Source: a virus
IMG/VR virus record: IMGVR_UViG_3300009008_000083
Coordinates: 1 to 43,044 of that record
DNA length: 43,044 bases
Reading direction: 5' to 3' (one strand)
Part shown: piece by piece, positions 1 to 7,797 of the stretch
How the letters are laid out: the number at the start of each line of letters is the position of its first letter
How positions within the stretch are numbered: the stretch's first letter is position 1
Notes under the pieces: model-generated
The model's input: only the letters and a program-made list of their open reading frames with translations
What the model was told of the DNA's origin: nothing
Database searches by the model: none
Program-made: the position numbers and the translations under genes

Positions 1-115
1 CCTGACGTTCCGCCGTTGAGCAAACAAGGAAATCTAATGCACAATGGTCTGTATCTAGTTTGACGACCCGGAAGCCGTTAGCAAAGACCCCTAGCTTTTT
101 ACCCGTTACTTTCAT
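1..115 (-). CDS. Possible 5' part of an unrecognised minus-strand gene, cut by the window edge
   Basis: An open frame starts at an ATG at position 115 and runs without a stop to the left edge, giving about 38 residues beginning MKVTGKKLGVFANGFRVV. A purine-rich stretch (AGGGGTAAGG) lies just before the ATG and could be the ribosome binding site. The peptide is too short to recognise. If real, it is divergent from the plus-strand operon that begins at 174, and positions 116-173 would be the shared upstream region. The frame is short enough to be open by chance. Confidence 0.35.
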   Translation of the reverse strand, partial: MKVTGKKLGVFANGFRVVKLDTDHCALDFLVCSTAERQ

Positions 116-173
116 CGCCTTACCCCTGACCGCTACCCACACTTTACCGGTATGATGGGGTAGGAGGTATATC

Positions 174-410
174 ATGACACGATTTTTGGCGATCTTGACT
201 CTGTTTTTGCTGATCCCCGCATGTAGCCCGGCTTTGGTTACGTGTAAGACCCCTCAGACCAGCCGTTGTAATGGGCGTCTGGTGGAACTCTGTAGCCCAG
301 AGAAAGAATGGCAGGTCGTGATGGATTGCGACAACATGGGCGAGGACTGGGAATGCGGTCCCGTAGACAAAGGCCACGCCTGTGTTCCTAGCAAGGGGGC
401 GCAGAAATGA
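174..410 (+). CDS. Small cysteine-rich lipoprotein
   Basis: This 78-residue protein starts with a positively charged residue and a hydrophobic stretch (about residues 3-16) that ends in a lipobox-like LIPAC, so residue 17 is the likely lipidated cysteine. The mature part carries six further cysteines (C24, C32, C40 and three more towards the C-terminus), enough for three disulfides, which fits an exported, oxidised domain. An AGGAGG sits at 163-168 before the ATG. The stop overlaps the start of the next gene (ATGA at 407-410), so the two are translationally coupled. Phage lipoproteins of this size can act in superinfection exclusion or as outer-membrane spanins, but it has no spanin-like proline-rich or coiled-coil stretch. 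The spacing C...CxGxLxxC...W...C resembles disulfide-rich secreted proteins of Myxococcota and relatives. Function is unknown. Confidence 0.72.
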   Translation: MTRFLAILTLFLLIPACSPALVTCKTPQTSRCNGRLVELCSPEKEWQVVMDCDNMGEDWECGPVDKGHACVPSKGAQK

Positions 411-991
411 AACCAACCCCGGAACAAGTAAAAGCCTTTTGGGACCATATGTGCGGCAAGTACGGTTCGACCGTAGTTTCCAAGGCGGATGCTGAGGAGA
501 TGAAGCTCATTGCCAAAGCACTGGAACTCATCGGGATTCTGGATGCGGACAAGTTCCTCAACCAGTTCACCACGACCATTGGGTCCAAAATCTACACGCC
601 GTTTGAGGTGGGTGTCGAATCCAGCAAACACGATCTCTGGAACCAGATGGTAATCTGTGCCCATGAACATCAGCATGTCATTCAGGCTCAGACCATCGGA
701 GTAGAGTTTGCGACTCGGTATCTGATTGATCCTACGTGGCGGGCCGTATACGAGGGTGAAGCCTATAGGGTGTCCATGACCCTACTGGCTTGGAGAAACG
801 GCAAGGTGCCCCCCGTTACGGGCTATGTGAAGGTCATTGAGTCCTATGGGGTAGAAGGTGCCAGCCAGCAGTTCTTCAAGAAGTATCTTGAGATGTCCCG
901 TGCCACCCTCAAGGCGGGTGGTATCCCGGATGAGGCTGCCAAGGTCGCCATCGACTGGCTTAACGAACACACCCCGCAACTTCAAGCCTGA
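407..991 (+). CDS. HEHQH metallopeptidase-like protein
   Basis: This 194-residue protein contains HEHQH at residues 86-90, a match to the zincin HExxH motif in a hydrophobic helix context (MVICAHEHQHVIQ). The downstream YEGEAYR near 115-121 supplies acidic residues that could be the third zinc ligand, as in gluzincins. No signal peptide is evident, so it probably acts in the cytoplasm or virion unless it is carried out with the lipoprotein encoded just upstream. It overlaps that gene by 4 bp and converges with the methyltransferase fusion on the other strand, the two coding ends overlapping by 10 bp (982-991). These two are the only clear plus-strand genes here, so they are probably a separately controlled accessory operon. 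Substrate is unknown. The peptidase call rests on the motif alone. Confidence 0.65.
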   Translation: MKPTPEQVKAFWDHMCGKYGSTVVSKADAEEMKLIAKALELIGILDADKFLNQFTTTIGSKIYTPFEVGVESSKHDLWNQMVICAHEHQHVIQAQTIGVEFATRYLIDPTWRAVYEGEAYRVSMTLLAWRNGKVPPVTGYVKVIESYGVEGASQQFFKKYLEMSRATLKAGGIPDEAAKVAIDWLNEHTPQLQA

Positions 992-2898
992 CGAAACACC
1001 AGTACAGGCTCAACAGCGTTTTTCCGGTTCAACCCCGCCAAAGGCATCTCAAGAGTCTCTTCCAATACCCAACCCTCCTCCAATGCCGCTGTCTGGGTAA
1101 TCTGCACCAACGGAATCTTGGACACATCCGCAATGTTAAGCACTAGGCAGGGAGCAACACGGGCACTACGCATCACGGGTCTGAGGAACCCAGCAACCCA
1201 TTCATCCAATGAATGGTAGTTCTTCCACGTCTGCTCCCCACCCCGATACCGCTCCTGATGAAAATAGGGCGGAGAGGTAAACACCAAATCCACATCCTCT
1301 GGGGGTGTGAACGTCTCCGCCGGGCTGTGAACAACACCAGCACAAGCCCCCTTATCTAACACCTCAGCCAGTTCCTGATTGCCCTCCACCGTTGCCCGCT
1401 CTACATCCGTCCCCAGATACCGAACCCCAGCAGCCATAGCCCCCAACAAACGTCCACCATAACCCGCACAGGGATCCCAGACCAAACCCCCAGCAGGGCA
1501 GTACCGCTCATAGATGAACCGGGCCACAGTAGGACGGAACACAGTAGGTGTCCGACAGTTCATCGTCACAGCCCGCAATACCCGATGGGGTAACACAGGA
1601 TCACCCACCTTCAGTTGGAACCGTATCGCACGCAACAGATCACGTTCATCATGCCACGACTCCAAGGCACTCTTAGACCGCCACGCCCGTGCCTCGTAAC
1701 GATTCGGGAAGAAAGGCGCACACAGGGACAATCCAACCCGACGGTTCGGGCTTATGACACCATCCCGTAATTCCATCACCGCATTCCGTACCTTCAAGTA
1801 TTCGGCCTCAGACTCTGTCGGACCCAAACGAGCAGGTACGGGAAGGGGTGTACCCTGTAACACCTTGTAGATGTCATCCACCCATTGTTCCTGTTCCGCC
1901 GGGGGTAACGATGCCCACTTGGTTGAGTCATAAGCGGACAACAAATCTTGACCCCCTGTCATTGGTGTACCACCAGCCTTTCGGGGTCCGGGTCGTTGGT
2001 TCCGGGCGACCCCCGCCGCCCTCAATCTACGGGCCACAGTACTTTCCCCAACCTCAAGCAACTGAGCAATCTTTTTGACACTCATCCCGTGCCCGTACAA
2101 CTCCGCAGCACGCTCCGCAGTCAGCTTACGGGCATTACGGTGAACAACCTGACCGAGAAGCCGGTCCCCCGGCAGCTTGTATTTCATACAAGGATGCAGA
2201 TAGGGTTCTACCAACGCCCGAAACTCCAACCGTTGACGGGGAAAGCATATCGTCTGGTTTCCCCCGTCCCCATAGCGTTGCGGGTTGAGTCCCAGTGTTC
2301 GTAATGCTTTGAAGGCCCGGCGGCGACTAACACCGTCCAACCCGAAAGCAATACGAGGCTCACCCCGCAGGGTTACACCCCCATCGTCCATGTACCACAC
2401 AGCCAATACCAAAGGGGTCATTAGCTCAGAAAGATTCTCCGGGAACCGACGCTTACGGGACGGTGCCGGATAGAACAGGTCATAGAGTTCCCACAAGGGG
2501 TAGCAGGACACCGTTTCCAACCGACGACTACCGGAGGGGTTGCTCTGAGTGTTCGATATGTAGACGCCCATCTCACGGGCCTTCCAGTCCACATATGCAC
2601 TCTGTTTCTGACAATGGGAGTCATGGAACCGTGCTACCCCTTCCCGGTACGAACTCATCCAACCGTCCCCCAATAGAGAACCGACAATGATTTGGCGTTG
2701 CCGGTCTGATAAGGGAGGGAGCCTTCGGCTGATTCTTTCAGCACGGGGTATCGTTGGTATCCCGTACCTACGTCGCAAACGAGATACAGACGCCTGACGC
2801 ACACCCAGACGTTCCCCTATCTCAGCATCTGTCAAAAGATCCTCCTGATACCATTTGAGCAACTGAAAATGTGTGTCTTTGCTGTCCGCTAACGACAT
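982..2898 (-). CDS. LAGLIDADG homing endonuclease fused to a DNA methyltransferase, with two HTH segments
   Basis: This 638-residue protein is modular. Residues about 22-46 form a helix-turn-helix (DAEIGERLGVRQASVSRLRR). Residues about 62-245 look like a LAGLIDADG endonuclease, with the two acidic motifs IVGSLLGDG (71-79) and LAVWYMDDGG (165-174). A second helix-turn-helix follows (about 268-298, KKIAQLLEVGESTVARR). The C-terminal half (about 320-638) is an S-adenosylmethionine-dependent methyltransferase with motif I DPCAGYGGRLLG (475-486) and the amino-methyltransferase motif TSPPYF (541-546), which predicts N6-adenine or N4-cytosine methylation. There is no intein splicing block, so this reads as a fusion. 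A purine-rich site (AAAGAGGGG) precedes the ATG and a sigma70-like promoter lies further upstream. It sits beyond the head-operon terminator, so it is an independent unit, probably mobile cargo or a self-protection enzyme. Confidence 0.85.
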   Translation of the reverse strand: MSLADSKDTHFQLLKWYQEDLLTDAEIGERLGVRQASVSRLRRRYGIPTIPRAERISRRLPPLSDRQRQIIVGSLLGDGWMSSYREGVARFHDSHCQKQSAYVDWKAREMGVYISNTQSNPSGSRRLETVSCYPLWELYDLFYPAPSRKRRFPENLSELMTPLVLAVWYMDDGGVTLRGEPRIAFGLDGVSRRRAFKALRTLGLNPQRYGDGGNQTICFPRQRLEFRALVEPYLHPCMKYKLPGDRLLGQVVHRNARKLTAERAAELYGHGMSVKKIAQLLEVGESTVARRLRAAGVARNQRPGPRKAGGTPMTGGQDLLSAYDSTKWASLPPAEQEQWVDDIYKVLQGTPLPVPARLGPTESEAEYLKVRNAVMELRDGVISPNRRVGLSLCAPFFPNRYEARAWRSKSALESWHDERDLLRAIRFQLKVGDPVLPHRVLRAVTMNCRTPTVFRPTVARFIYERYCPAGGLVWDPCAGYGGRLLGAMAAGVRYLGTDVERATVEGNQELAEVLDKGACAGVVHSPAETFTPPEDVDLVFTSPPYFHQERYRGGEQTWKNYHSLDEWVAGFLRPVMRSARVAPCLVLNIADVSKIPLVQITQTAALEEGWVLEETLEMPLAGLNRKNAVEPVLVFRQA

Positions 2899-2944
2899 TG
2901 GACCGAACCCCTCTTTGAATTACCACCACCTTTTGTCTTTTGCA

Positions 2945-2973
2945 ACAGTAACAAACCTTGACTGGGGGGTCAA
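2945..2973 (-). promoter_or_regulatory. Candidate sigma70-like promoter for the endonuclease-methyltransferase gene, overlapping a palindrome
   Basis: On the minus strand TTGACC (2973-2968) and TACTGT (2950-2945) are separated by 17 bp, placing a start near 2938 and a leader of about 40 nt before the ATG at 2898. The -35 box is one arm of an inverted repeat, TTGAC-N6-GTCAA (2958-2973), which could be an operator. The -10 match is weak (3 of 6). Confidence 0.4.
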
Positions 2974-3016
2974 CGGGAATCGTCTGAGGAATCACGAAGG
3001 GTAGGGAGGAGTTAAC

Positions 3017-3054
3017 GAAAGAACCCGGCCCTCGTTAGAAGGCCGGGTTCTTTC
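3017..3054 (-). terminator. Intrinsic terminator after the major capsid gene
   Basis: A perfect 14-bp inverted repeat (3017-3030 and 3041-3054) encloses a 10-nt loop. The stem has a GGCCGGG core and A/T-rich outer bases, so the minus-strand transcript ends its hairpin in TTCTTTC followed by GTT. It lies 31 bp past the major capsid stop codon, where the long minus-strand operon would be expected to end. Its near symmetry means it could also work on the plus strand. Confidence 0.85.
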
Positions 3055-3085
3055 TCAGACGTGGGAATCTAACGATTCCGCCCGG

Positions 3086-3964
3086 TTACTGCCGGGTGAT
3101 CGTCAGACGTGCCAGCCCTCTCGGGTTGAACGCACCGATACCGAGATTCTCAAACACGCTGAAGCCGATGGTGCGAGCCTTCGGGTCGTCAGCGGAGAGA
3201 ACGGTCAGTTCGGTACGGACCGGGATTCTCCCAAAGTGTTCCGGCTCGCAGCAGATATACACCGTGCCGACCGGAACCAGACGGGAGGTGACAATCTGTG
3301 CGCCCCAGAGAACGGCCTGAAGGCCGGTCTTCAGGAGGTGGGCCTGAGACTCGATGTCCAGCACGTCACGACCGAACTTACGCAGGTCAGCGTAGTCACG
3401 GGCGTTCATGTAGACACGGGCCACATGCAGGTCGTGCCGCTCAATCAGCCCGAAGGCATCGGACAGGACTGCCGCCGAGATGGGGGCAACCACCGGAATG
3501 TCCGGGTTGAGCTGGGCTGCGAGGGAGTCGAACCCTGCGGTTGCGATGCTGTCCAGCACTGCAAACACACGTTCGTCCTCGGCTGCCTGAATCTGCGCCT
3601 TGGCCAGATCCTGCGACCGCTCGATGAGGTCGAAGCGGCGTTCCTTGATCTGGGTCAGCGGAATCTCAGGGTTGGAAGCGATCTCAAAGAGCGGGAAGAT
3701 CACACGACGGGGCTTGGTGACGGCCAAGATGTTCTGGCCTTCTTCACCAACCACGTATGCGGTGACATCCGGGTCTTTGTCGTAGATCGGAAGTGCCCCG
3801 TCGGGAAGCTGCTCGACCAAGAAGGTCTTGCGGCCTACCGCAGCGTAATCACGCCGTGTACGCAGGGGCTGGGTCATGGATGCAGCGAGCTTCTGACGTC
3901 CAGCAGGAGTCTTGATGTACTCGCCGATGATGCGCTGCTTGACAGCATTCGATACCTGGCTCAT
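3086..3964 (-). CDS. Major capsid protein (HK97 fold)
   Basis: This 292-residue protein is the likely capsid shell subunit. A flexible region around residues 45-85, with the charged stretch YDKDPDVTAYVVGEEG, fits the E-loop of HK97-type capsid proteins. It is followed by a long helix region (about 105-150) and a mixed alpha/beta C-terminal domain ending in FENLGIGAFNPRGLARL, where capsid proteins usually place their last A-domain strands. The ATG has a full-strength AGGAGGTGAT site in front, matching a highly expressed protein. It is the last gene before the terminator and follows protease, scaffold and decoration-like genes, the usual head order. The identification rests on pattern and position; no catalytic motif exists to confirm it. 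Confidence 0.8.
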   Translation of the reverse strand: MSQVSNAVKQRIIGEYIKTPAGRQKLAASMTQPLRTRRDYAAVGRKTFLVEQLPDGALPIYDKDPDVTAYVVGEEGQNILAVTKPRRVIFPLFEIASNPEIPLTQIKERRFDLIERSQDLAKAQIQAAEDERVFAVLDSIATAGFDSLAAQLNPDIPVVAPISAAVLSDAFGLIERHDLHVARVYMNARDYADLRKFGRDVLDIESQAHLLKTGLQAVLWGAQIVTSRLVPVGTVYICCEPEHFGRIPVRTELTVLSADDPKARTIGFSVFENLGIGAFNPRGLARLTITRQ

Positions 3965-3975
3965 ATCATCACCTC

Positions 3976-4680
3976 CTACAACCGCTGATCAAAGACGACT
4001 TCTGCCTGAGTAGCATCAGGAGCCATCTTGATCACGCCGATGTTGGTTGCACTTCCAGCCGTACCAGCCACTCCAGTACAGAACGACTCAGCCGTCAATA
4101 GGATCTGATCCATGTCTGTGGCGGTGCCCTCAGTGCTGAGACTCCACTTCGGCATCAGGAGCCCGTTGCGGCTGGCGATGAGGCCAACGCCGGGGGTCCA
4201 TGAAAGTGCCGTGCCCGCCAGCACTTCAGGGTCACCTGCGGTAGCGATGGCGAAGGTCTCATAGAGGCCGGTGGCATAGGTGCCCTGCCCAGAAACGTAG
4301 GGGCACTTGCCGGAAGCGACTGCCGGGGTGTTCTCAAAATCATTCCCGACTGCCGAGTTGATGAAAATCCCGAGTGCTCTGAAACCGTATGTCCCAAGGA
4401 CTTCGGTTCTCATTGCGACCTGCGTAGCGTTGCTGCCCGCTCCACCGATGAAGTTCTGCTGGCTGCTCTCGGGGCGTGCAAAGCACACCGAGCCAGACAT
4501 CACACCCGAAACGGATGTGTCAACACGGGTGGAGGCATTGGCCGATACCGCAGACGGGTTGGTTTGGGTGAACGAATCGTCAGTTGCAACACCGACCGAG
4601 TTCCTGATACCTACGTTCAGGATACGCAGTGCGCTGCTTGACTCCGTCCATCCCCCACTTGCCTGTCCATTCAGTGGCAT
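3976..4680 (-). CDS. Probable capsid decoration or minor head protein
   Basis: This 234-residue protein is rich in Gly, Ser, Thr and Ala with few charged residues, a composition typical of beta-structured virion surface proteins. No known motif is visible. It ends 11 bp before the major capsid start and has its own GAGGAGG ribosome binding site, so the two are likely co-expressed at high level. Many phages encode the decoration or cement protein directly before the capsid gene, and that is the inferred role. It could instead be a head fibre subunit. A GC-rich hairpin lies in the 136-bp gap upstream. Confidence 0.5.
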   Translation of the reverse strand: MPLNGQASGGWTESSSALRILNVGIRNSVGVATDDSFTQTNPSAVSANASTRVDTSVSGVMSGSVCFARPESSQQNFIGGAGSNATQVAMRTEVLGTYGFRALGIFINSAVGNDFENTPAVASGKCPYVSGQGTYATGLYETFAIATAGDPEVLAGTALSWTPGVGLIASRNGLLMPKWSLSTEGTATDMDQILLTAESFCTGVAGTAGSATNIGVIKMAPDATQAEVVFDQRL

Positions 4681-4722
4681 GGTAGCCTCCTCACTGAACC
4701 CTGTTTACAGGGGGTGTCAAGT

Positions 4723-4751
4723 GCCCCGGCGAACACCGTGCCCGCCGGGGC
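4723..4751 (-). promoter_or_regulatory. GC-rich hairpin in the leader of the decoration-like gene
   Basis: GCCCCGGCG (4723-4731) and CGCCGGGGC (4743-4751) form a perfect 9-bp stem with an 11-nt loop in the 136-bp gap between the scaffold-like and decoration-like genes. No T-run follows on the minus strand, so it is not a standard terminator. It may be an RNA-processing or mRNA-stabilising hairpin, or a partial attenuator that raises the ratio of capsid to scaffold message. A second small hairpin (CCCTG-TTTA-CAGGG, near 4700-4713) lies closer to the start codon. Confidence 0.4.
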
Positions 4752-4816
4752 GTTCACTATTATGGCCTTCTTATAGGGTTTCTAACGGAAAAACCCCTAA
4801 GAAAACCCCCGGAGGG

Positions 4817-6256
4817 TTAGCCCTTCGGGTTGAAAACGGGATCAACATCGGGGGCTTTGCTCCAGAGGTTGGACAACTCATCAACCTCACCGGGAGCAGA
4901 AGCCGTCCGAGTCTGGCTGCCCAAGCTCTGGACACCATTCGAAGGCTTGCGGGGCTGCGGACGCTGGGAAGCGGTCTTCTTGGCTTCCTTCTCTTCCTCA
5001 ACCTCGGCCTCTTCCTCTACTTCCTCTTCCTCGGCCTTCTTGCCGTCATCTTCTTCGGCCTCTTCTTCAGCCGCTACCTTGCCGCCGAAGATCTCAGCCA
5101 GAATTGCGTCATCCTCTGCCGTGGTGCCAACGCCCATCGGGTCATCGGTCATGGCAAAGATTCCGGCCTCGTCAACACGCTCATCCGCAGACGCTTCCTT
5201 GTCGTCGTCCTCGTCCGCAGCTTCGTCCTGATCTTCAGCCAGAATGGGCTCATCCAGCACAGGCTCATCCATGATGGGCTCTTCCACGATGGGCTCTTCC
5301 ATCATGTCCTCGGCCATCGGCTCTTCGCCACATGCCTCGGCTTCCATCTCGGCCAGCAGTGCAACTTCTTCCGGGTCAAGGTCGTCAACCTCGGTCTCAA
5401 CATCCATCACTGCTTCGGGAGCCATGTAGTCCATGAACTCATCGGCGGTGATGATGCCGTCACCATCGGTGTCAATGGCGTCAAAGAGTGCCTTCTTGGA
5501 GGTCCAGTCGTCGGCGGTGACAAAACCGTCGTTGTCGGCATCCATCGAAGCGAACAGGGCACGGTGGGCCTTCTTGCTGGCTTCCTCGACCTCTTCCTCT
5601 ACTTCCTCATCGTCATCGGCGGCCTTCTTGCTGGCCTCCTCGACCTCTTCCTCGGCGTCATCATCGTCAGCGAGCTTGGCCCGCAGACGGCGATTCTCTT
5701 CGATGAGTGCCGCAACCTTGGGGTCTTCGTCTTCCGCCAGAATCCCGTCGATGTCCTCGTCCGTTGCTTCCTTGCCGTCCTCTTCCTCTACTTCCTCGGC
5801 AAGGAAATCAGCGTTCTTGCCCAGACGTTCGGCGGCTGCAACGATCTGCTGGTCGCTCCAGTCCATCAGGTCGTATGCCTGATCTTCGATCATCTCGGAC
5901 GTGACATCTTCACGGTCCTCAAGCATCAGGTTGGCCAGCTTCCAGCACTTGGTGGCCTTGGCAGCTACCATCTGCTTGAGGTCGGCTTCCTTGGGAACCC
6001 GAGGAGGGCTCTGGTGTGCCGGGTGATCCTGATCCTCGGCATCGTAGCCGGGGGTTGCAGGGGGGTTGCCTTCCGGGTACGGCGGCTCGTGGACATCCTC
6101 TGCCCATGCGGAGGGGTCACCCTCTGCATATGCTTCGTATGCCGGATCATCTTGGTGGGCCGGATGGTCCTGATCCTCTGTGCCATAACCGGGGGTGGCG
6201 GGGGGAGCAGATGCGTTGCGGCCCGCCGCCCACGTCGTGCGTTCTCTCTTCTTCAT
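4817..6256 (-). CDS. Acidic scaffold/prohead-core-like protein with two EF-hand calcium-binding loops
   Basis: This 479-residue protein is extremely acidic, with long Glu/Asp/Ala/Lys stretches probably forming helices or coiled coils (about 150-235 and 385-428). Two adjacent EF-hand loops are clear: DADNDGFVTADD (239-250) and DTDGDGIITADE (262-273). The second has Glu at loop position 12 as in canonical sites, the first Asp. The N-terminus holds two copies of a segment of the type ATPGYxxEDQDHPAHQ (about 20-35 and 67-82). A compact helical segment with one cysteine lies at about 89-155. Its start overlaps the protease stop by 4 bp (ATGA) and it precedes the decoration and capsid genes, the usual place for a scaffolding or core protein. 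Calcium binding is a strong prediction; a scaffold role is inferred from charge and position. Confidence 0.72.
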   Translation of the reverse strand: MKKRERTTWAAGRNASAPPATPGYGTEDQDHPAHQDDPAYEAYAEGDPSAWAEDVHEPPYPEGNPPATPGYDAEDQDHPAHQSPPRVPKEADLKQMVAAKATKCWKLANLMLEDREDVTSEMIEDQAYDLMDWSDQQIVAAAERLGKNADFLAEEVEEEDGKEATDEDIDGILAEDEDPKVAALIEENRRLRAKLADDDDAEEEVEEASKKAADDDEEVEEEVEEASKKAHRALFASMDADNDGFVTADDWTSKKALFDAIDTDGDGIITADEFMDYMAPEAVMDVETEVDDLDPEEVALLAEMEAEACGEEPMAEDMMEEPIVEEPIMDEPVLDEPILAEDQDEAADEDDDKEASADERVDEAGIFAMTDDPMGVGTTAEDDAILAEIFGGKVAAEEEAEEDDGKKAEEEEVEEEAEVEEEKEAKKTASQRPQPRKPSNGVQSLGSQTRTASAPGEVDELSNLWSKAPDVDPVFNPKG

Positions 6257-7797
6257 TTCTCGCTCCTTTGTGACGACTGGTGGTTGCAGTTTTCCCCCTG
6301 AGTACCTCTCTGGGAGATGATTTTGCTTAACCTATAAAGGGTCCAAGCTTCTTTCGTTGTGGGTCTACGTCCTAACACGTCCTTGCACCCCAGAAAGAAT
6401 GCACGACGGGACTCAAACCCGTTGTAGCTGCCCAGCTTCAACGCCGCCCGATAAAGGGGCACTGGAACATCGACACCCACACGCTGATTGTACGATGCAA
6501 TACTGTCAATCAACTGGATGTCACTGGACGCCGTTCGGATCAACGCCTCAACACCGGCCTTGTAGACCTGAAGGGCCGCTTGCTTCTGCACGTTCTCATT
6601 CTGGCTGGTAGACTCTTCCGTTCCGGGAACGTCTTCCTGCTCAGCCAGAGAATCCTGCAACCGCTTACGAACCTTCTTAAGGAGATGGTCCGTAACCTGA
6701 TCCTCTACATCCTTGAGCGGGTTGGCAGGTTCGGCGGGGGCTGCGGCGTCATCACCGCCGCCTTCATCCTCCTCATCCATCCACCCGGCCAAGAAAGAAT
6801 TGTCTGTTACGTAAGCGGTCGCTGCTACGGGTGACGTACCGACACGCCCTACTACGGGCATCTCTACGGAACCACCGTCCACCTTGTAGGGGGCCGTGGT
6901 AGAAGCTGCCTTCTGTTCCTTCTCGTCAGACCACTCCGGGGGTGGAGTAGCCAGTACCGCAGCGGCTTTCTCGCTGATCTTGTCATTCGGTTCAAGGACG
7001 TTCCGCAATACGGCCCCAGTGAAAGCGGGCGTGGCAACCCAAGAAGCCTCAATGAACGTGACCCCGCCGGTTGGCCCTAGGGACTCATGCCCACACAATT
7101 CGGCTACCCGGTGACGGTTTCCCTGATCATCAAGGAACTGGTTGCCCTTCTCGTACTTGATATGCGGGCACATCTCAGTCTCATCGGCTGCCCAATGACC
7201 GCACTTGGTACAAATGGTCCCGTCAACGGTACAACCCATTGACAAGGTTCCCATCTTGCCATTCAGGATGGCCTCGACCAGTTCAGCATGCTTCCTATCG
7301 GTCGCAATCAGAATATCAACGTACAGTGAATCTCCGATGTCACGGGACACCGCATCAATGATCCGCCCCTTGGACAGATCCTCAACCTGAACATGCTCTA
7401 CGAAATTGTGCGCCCCAACAAACGTGTGAAACGCTTGTTTGAGCACTCCTCGTGACCATGCATCCATGTTGTTGTTAATGAAGCGGTCCGTGTCAGCGGT
7501 GATACGGAAATCCGAGAACTTACGGTTTACTCGGAACCCATCCTCAACTACCGACCCCGTCTTGAGTCCAGTCGGACTGAACACATCAACGGAAGCAACG
7601 ATAGTGGCATGGGTCAACAGGAACTGGGAGGGGTCGAACTGCTGTCCGAACAACTCACCCGCTCGGTCAACGAGATTGGAACCCAGTGTACTGGCCTGAA
7701 CCTTGGAACCCTTCCCCGCCACACGGATATTCTGCCACTCGGTCCGTGTCACAAGGGGTCTCACCACCGCAGCGTTAGCGTACTTCATGAAAGCCAT
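6253..7797 (-). CDS. Head maturation protease (prohead protease) with inserted zinc cluster and long C-terminal extension
   Basis: This 514-residue protein carries the hallmarks of herpesvirus/phage prohead serine proteases in its first 270 residues: HNFVEHV (130-136) supplies the catalytic His candidates, GTLSMGC (183-189) the Ser186 nucleophile, and the strand FIEASWVATPAF (248-259) matches the conserved E-x-S-x-V-x-x-P-A element near the domain end. Between them lies a cysteine/histidine-rich insert (C196, C199, H201, C210, H212, C235, H237), likely a zinc site not usual for the family. The remaining 240 residues are acidic and then helical and could be a fused scaffold or targeting part. 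It starts at an ATG behind GGGAGGTG, overlaps the upstream gene's stop by 1 bp and couples to the scaffold-like gene downstream. Its targets should be the scaffold and head proteins. Confidence 0.8.
   Translation of the reverse strand: MAFMKYANAAVVRPLVTRTEWQNIRVAGKGSKVQASTLGSNLVDRAGELFGQQFDPSQFLLTHATIVASVDVFSPTGLKTGSVVEDGFRVNRKFSDFRITADTDRFINNNMDAWSRGVLKQAFHTFVGAHNFVEHVQVEDLSKGRIIDAVSRDIGDSLYVDILIATDRKHAELVEAILNGKMGTLSMGCTVDGTICTKCGHWAADETEMCPHIKYEKGNQFLDDQGNRHRVAELCGHESLGPTGGVTFIEASWVATPAFTGAVLRNVLEPNDKISEKAAAVLATPPPEWSDEKEQKAASTTAPYKVDGGSVEMPVVGRVGTSPVAATAYVTDNSFLAGWMDEEDEGGGDDAAAPAEPANPLKDVEDQVTDHLLKKVRKRLQDSLAEQEDVPGTEESTSQNENVQKQAALQVYKAGVEALIRTASSDIQLIDSIASYNQRVGVDVPVPLYRAALKLGSYNGFESRRAFFLGCKDVLGRRPTTKEAWTLYRLSKIISQRGTQGENCNHQSSQRSEK

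Noticed and set aside
126-156. Promoter for the plus-strand operon (CTGACC and TATGAT)
   Set aside because: The spacing is 19 bp and the predicted start would fall at the ribosome binding site (163-168), leaving no usable leader. The real promoter could not be identified.
982-2898. Intein within the methyltransferase
   Set aside because: The LAGLIDADG part lacks the N-terminal Cys/Ser splicing block and a C-terminal HN-Cys/Ser junction, and lies ahead of the methyltransferase domain instead of inside a conserved motif.
3236-3988. Plus-strand open frame opposite the major capsid gene
   Set aside because: Antisense to the capsid gene, with no ribosome site, and it runs over the capsid gene's own start signals.
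4307-6301. Long plus-strand open frame of about 664 codons across the scaffold and decoration genes
   Set aside because: It is antisense to a Glu/Asp/Ala-rich gene whose biased codons remove stops on the other strand; the translation is hydrophobic Leu/Phe/Val repeats, with no ribosome site, and it crosses an intergenic hairpin.
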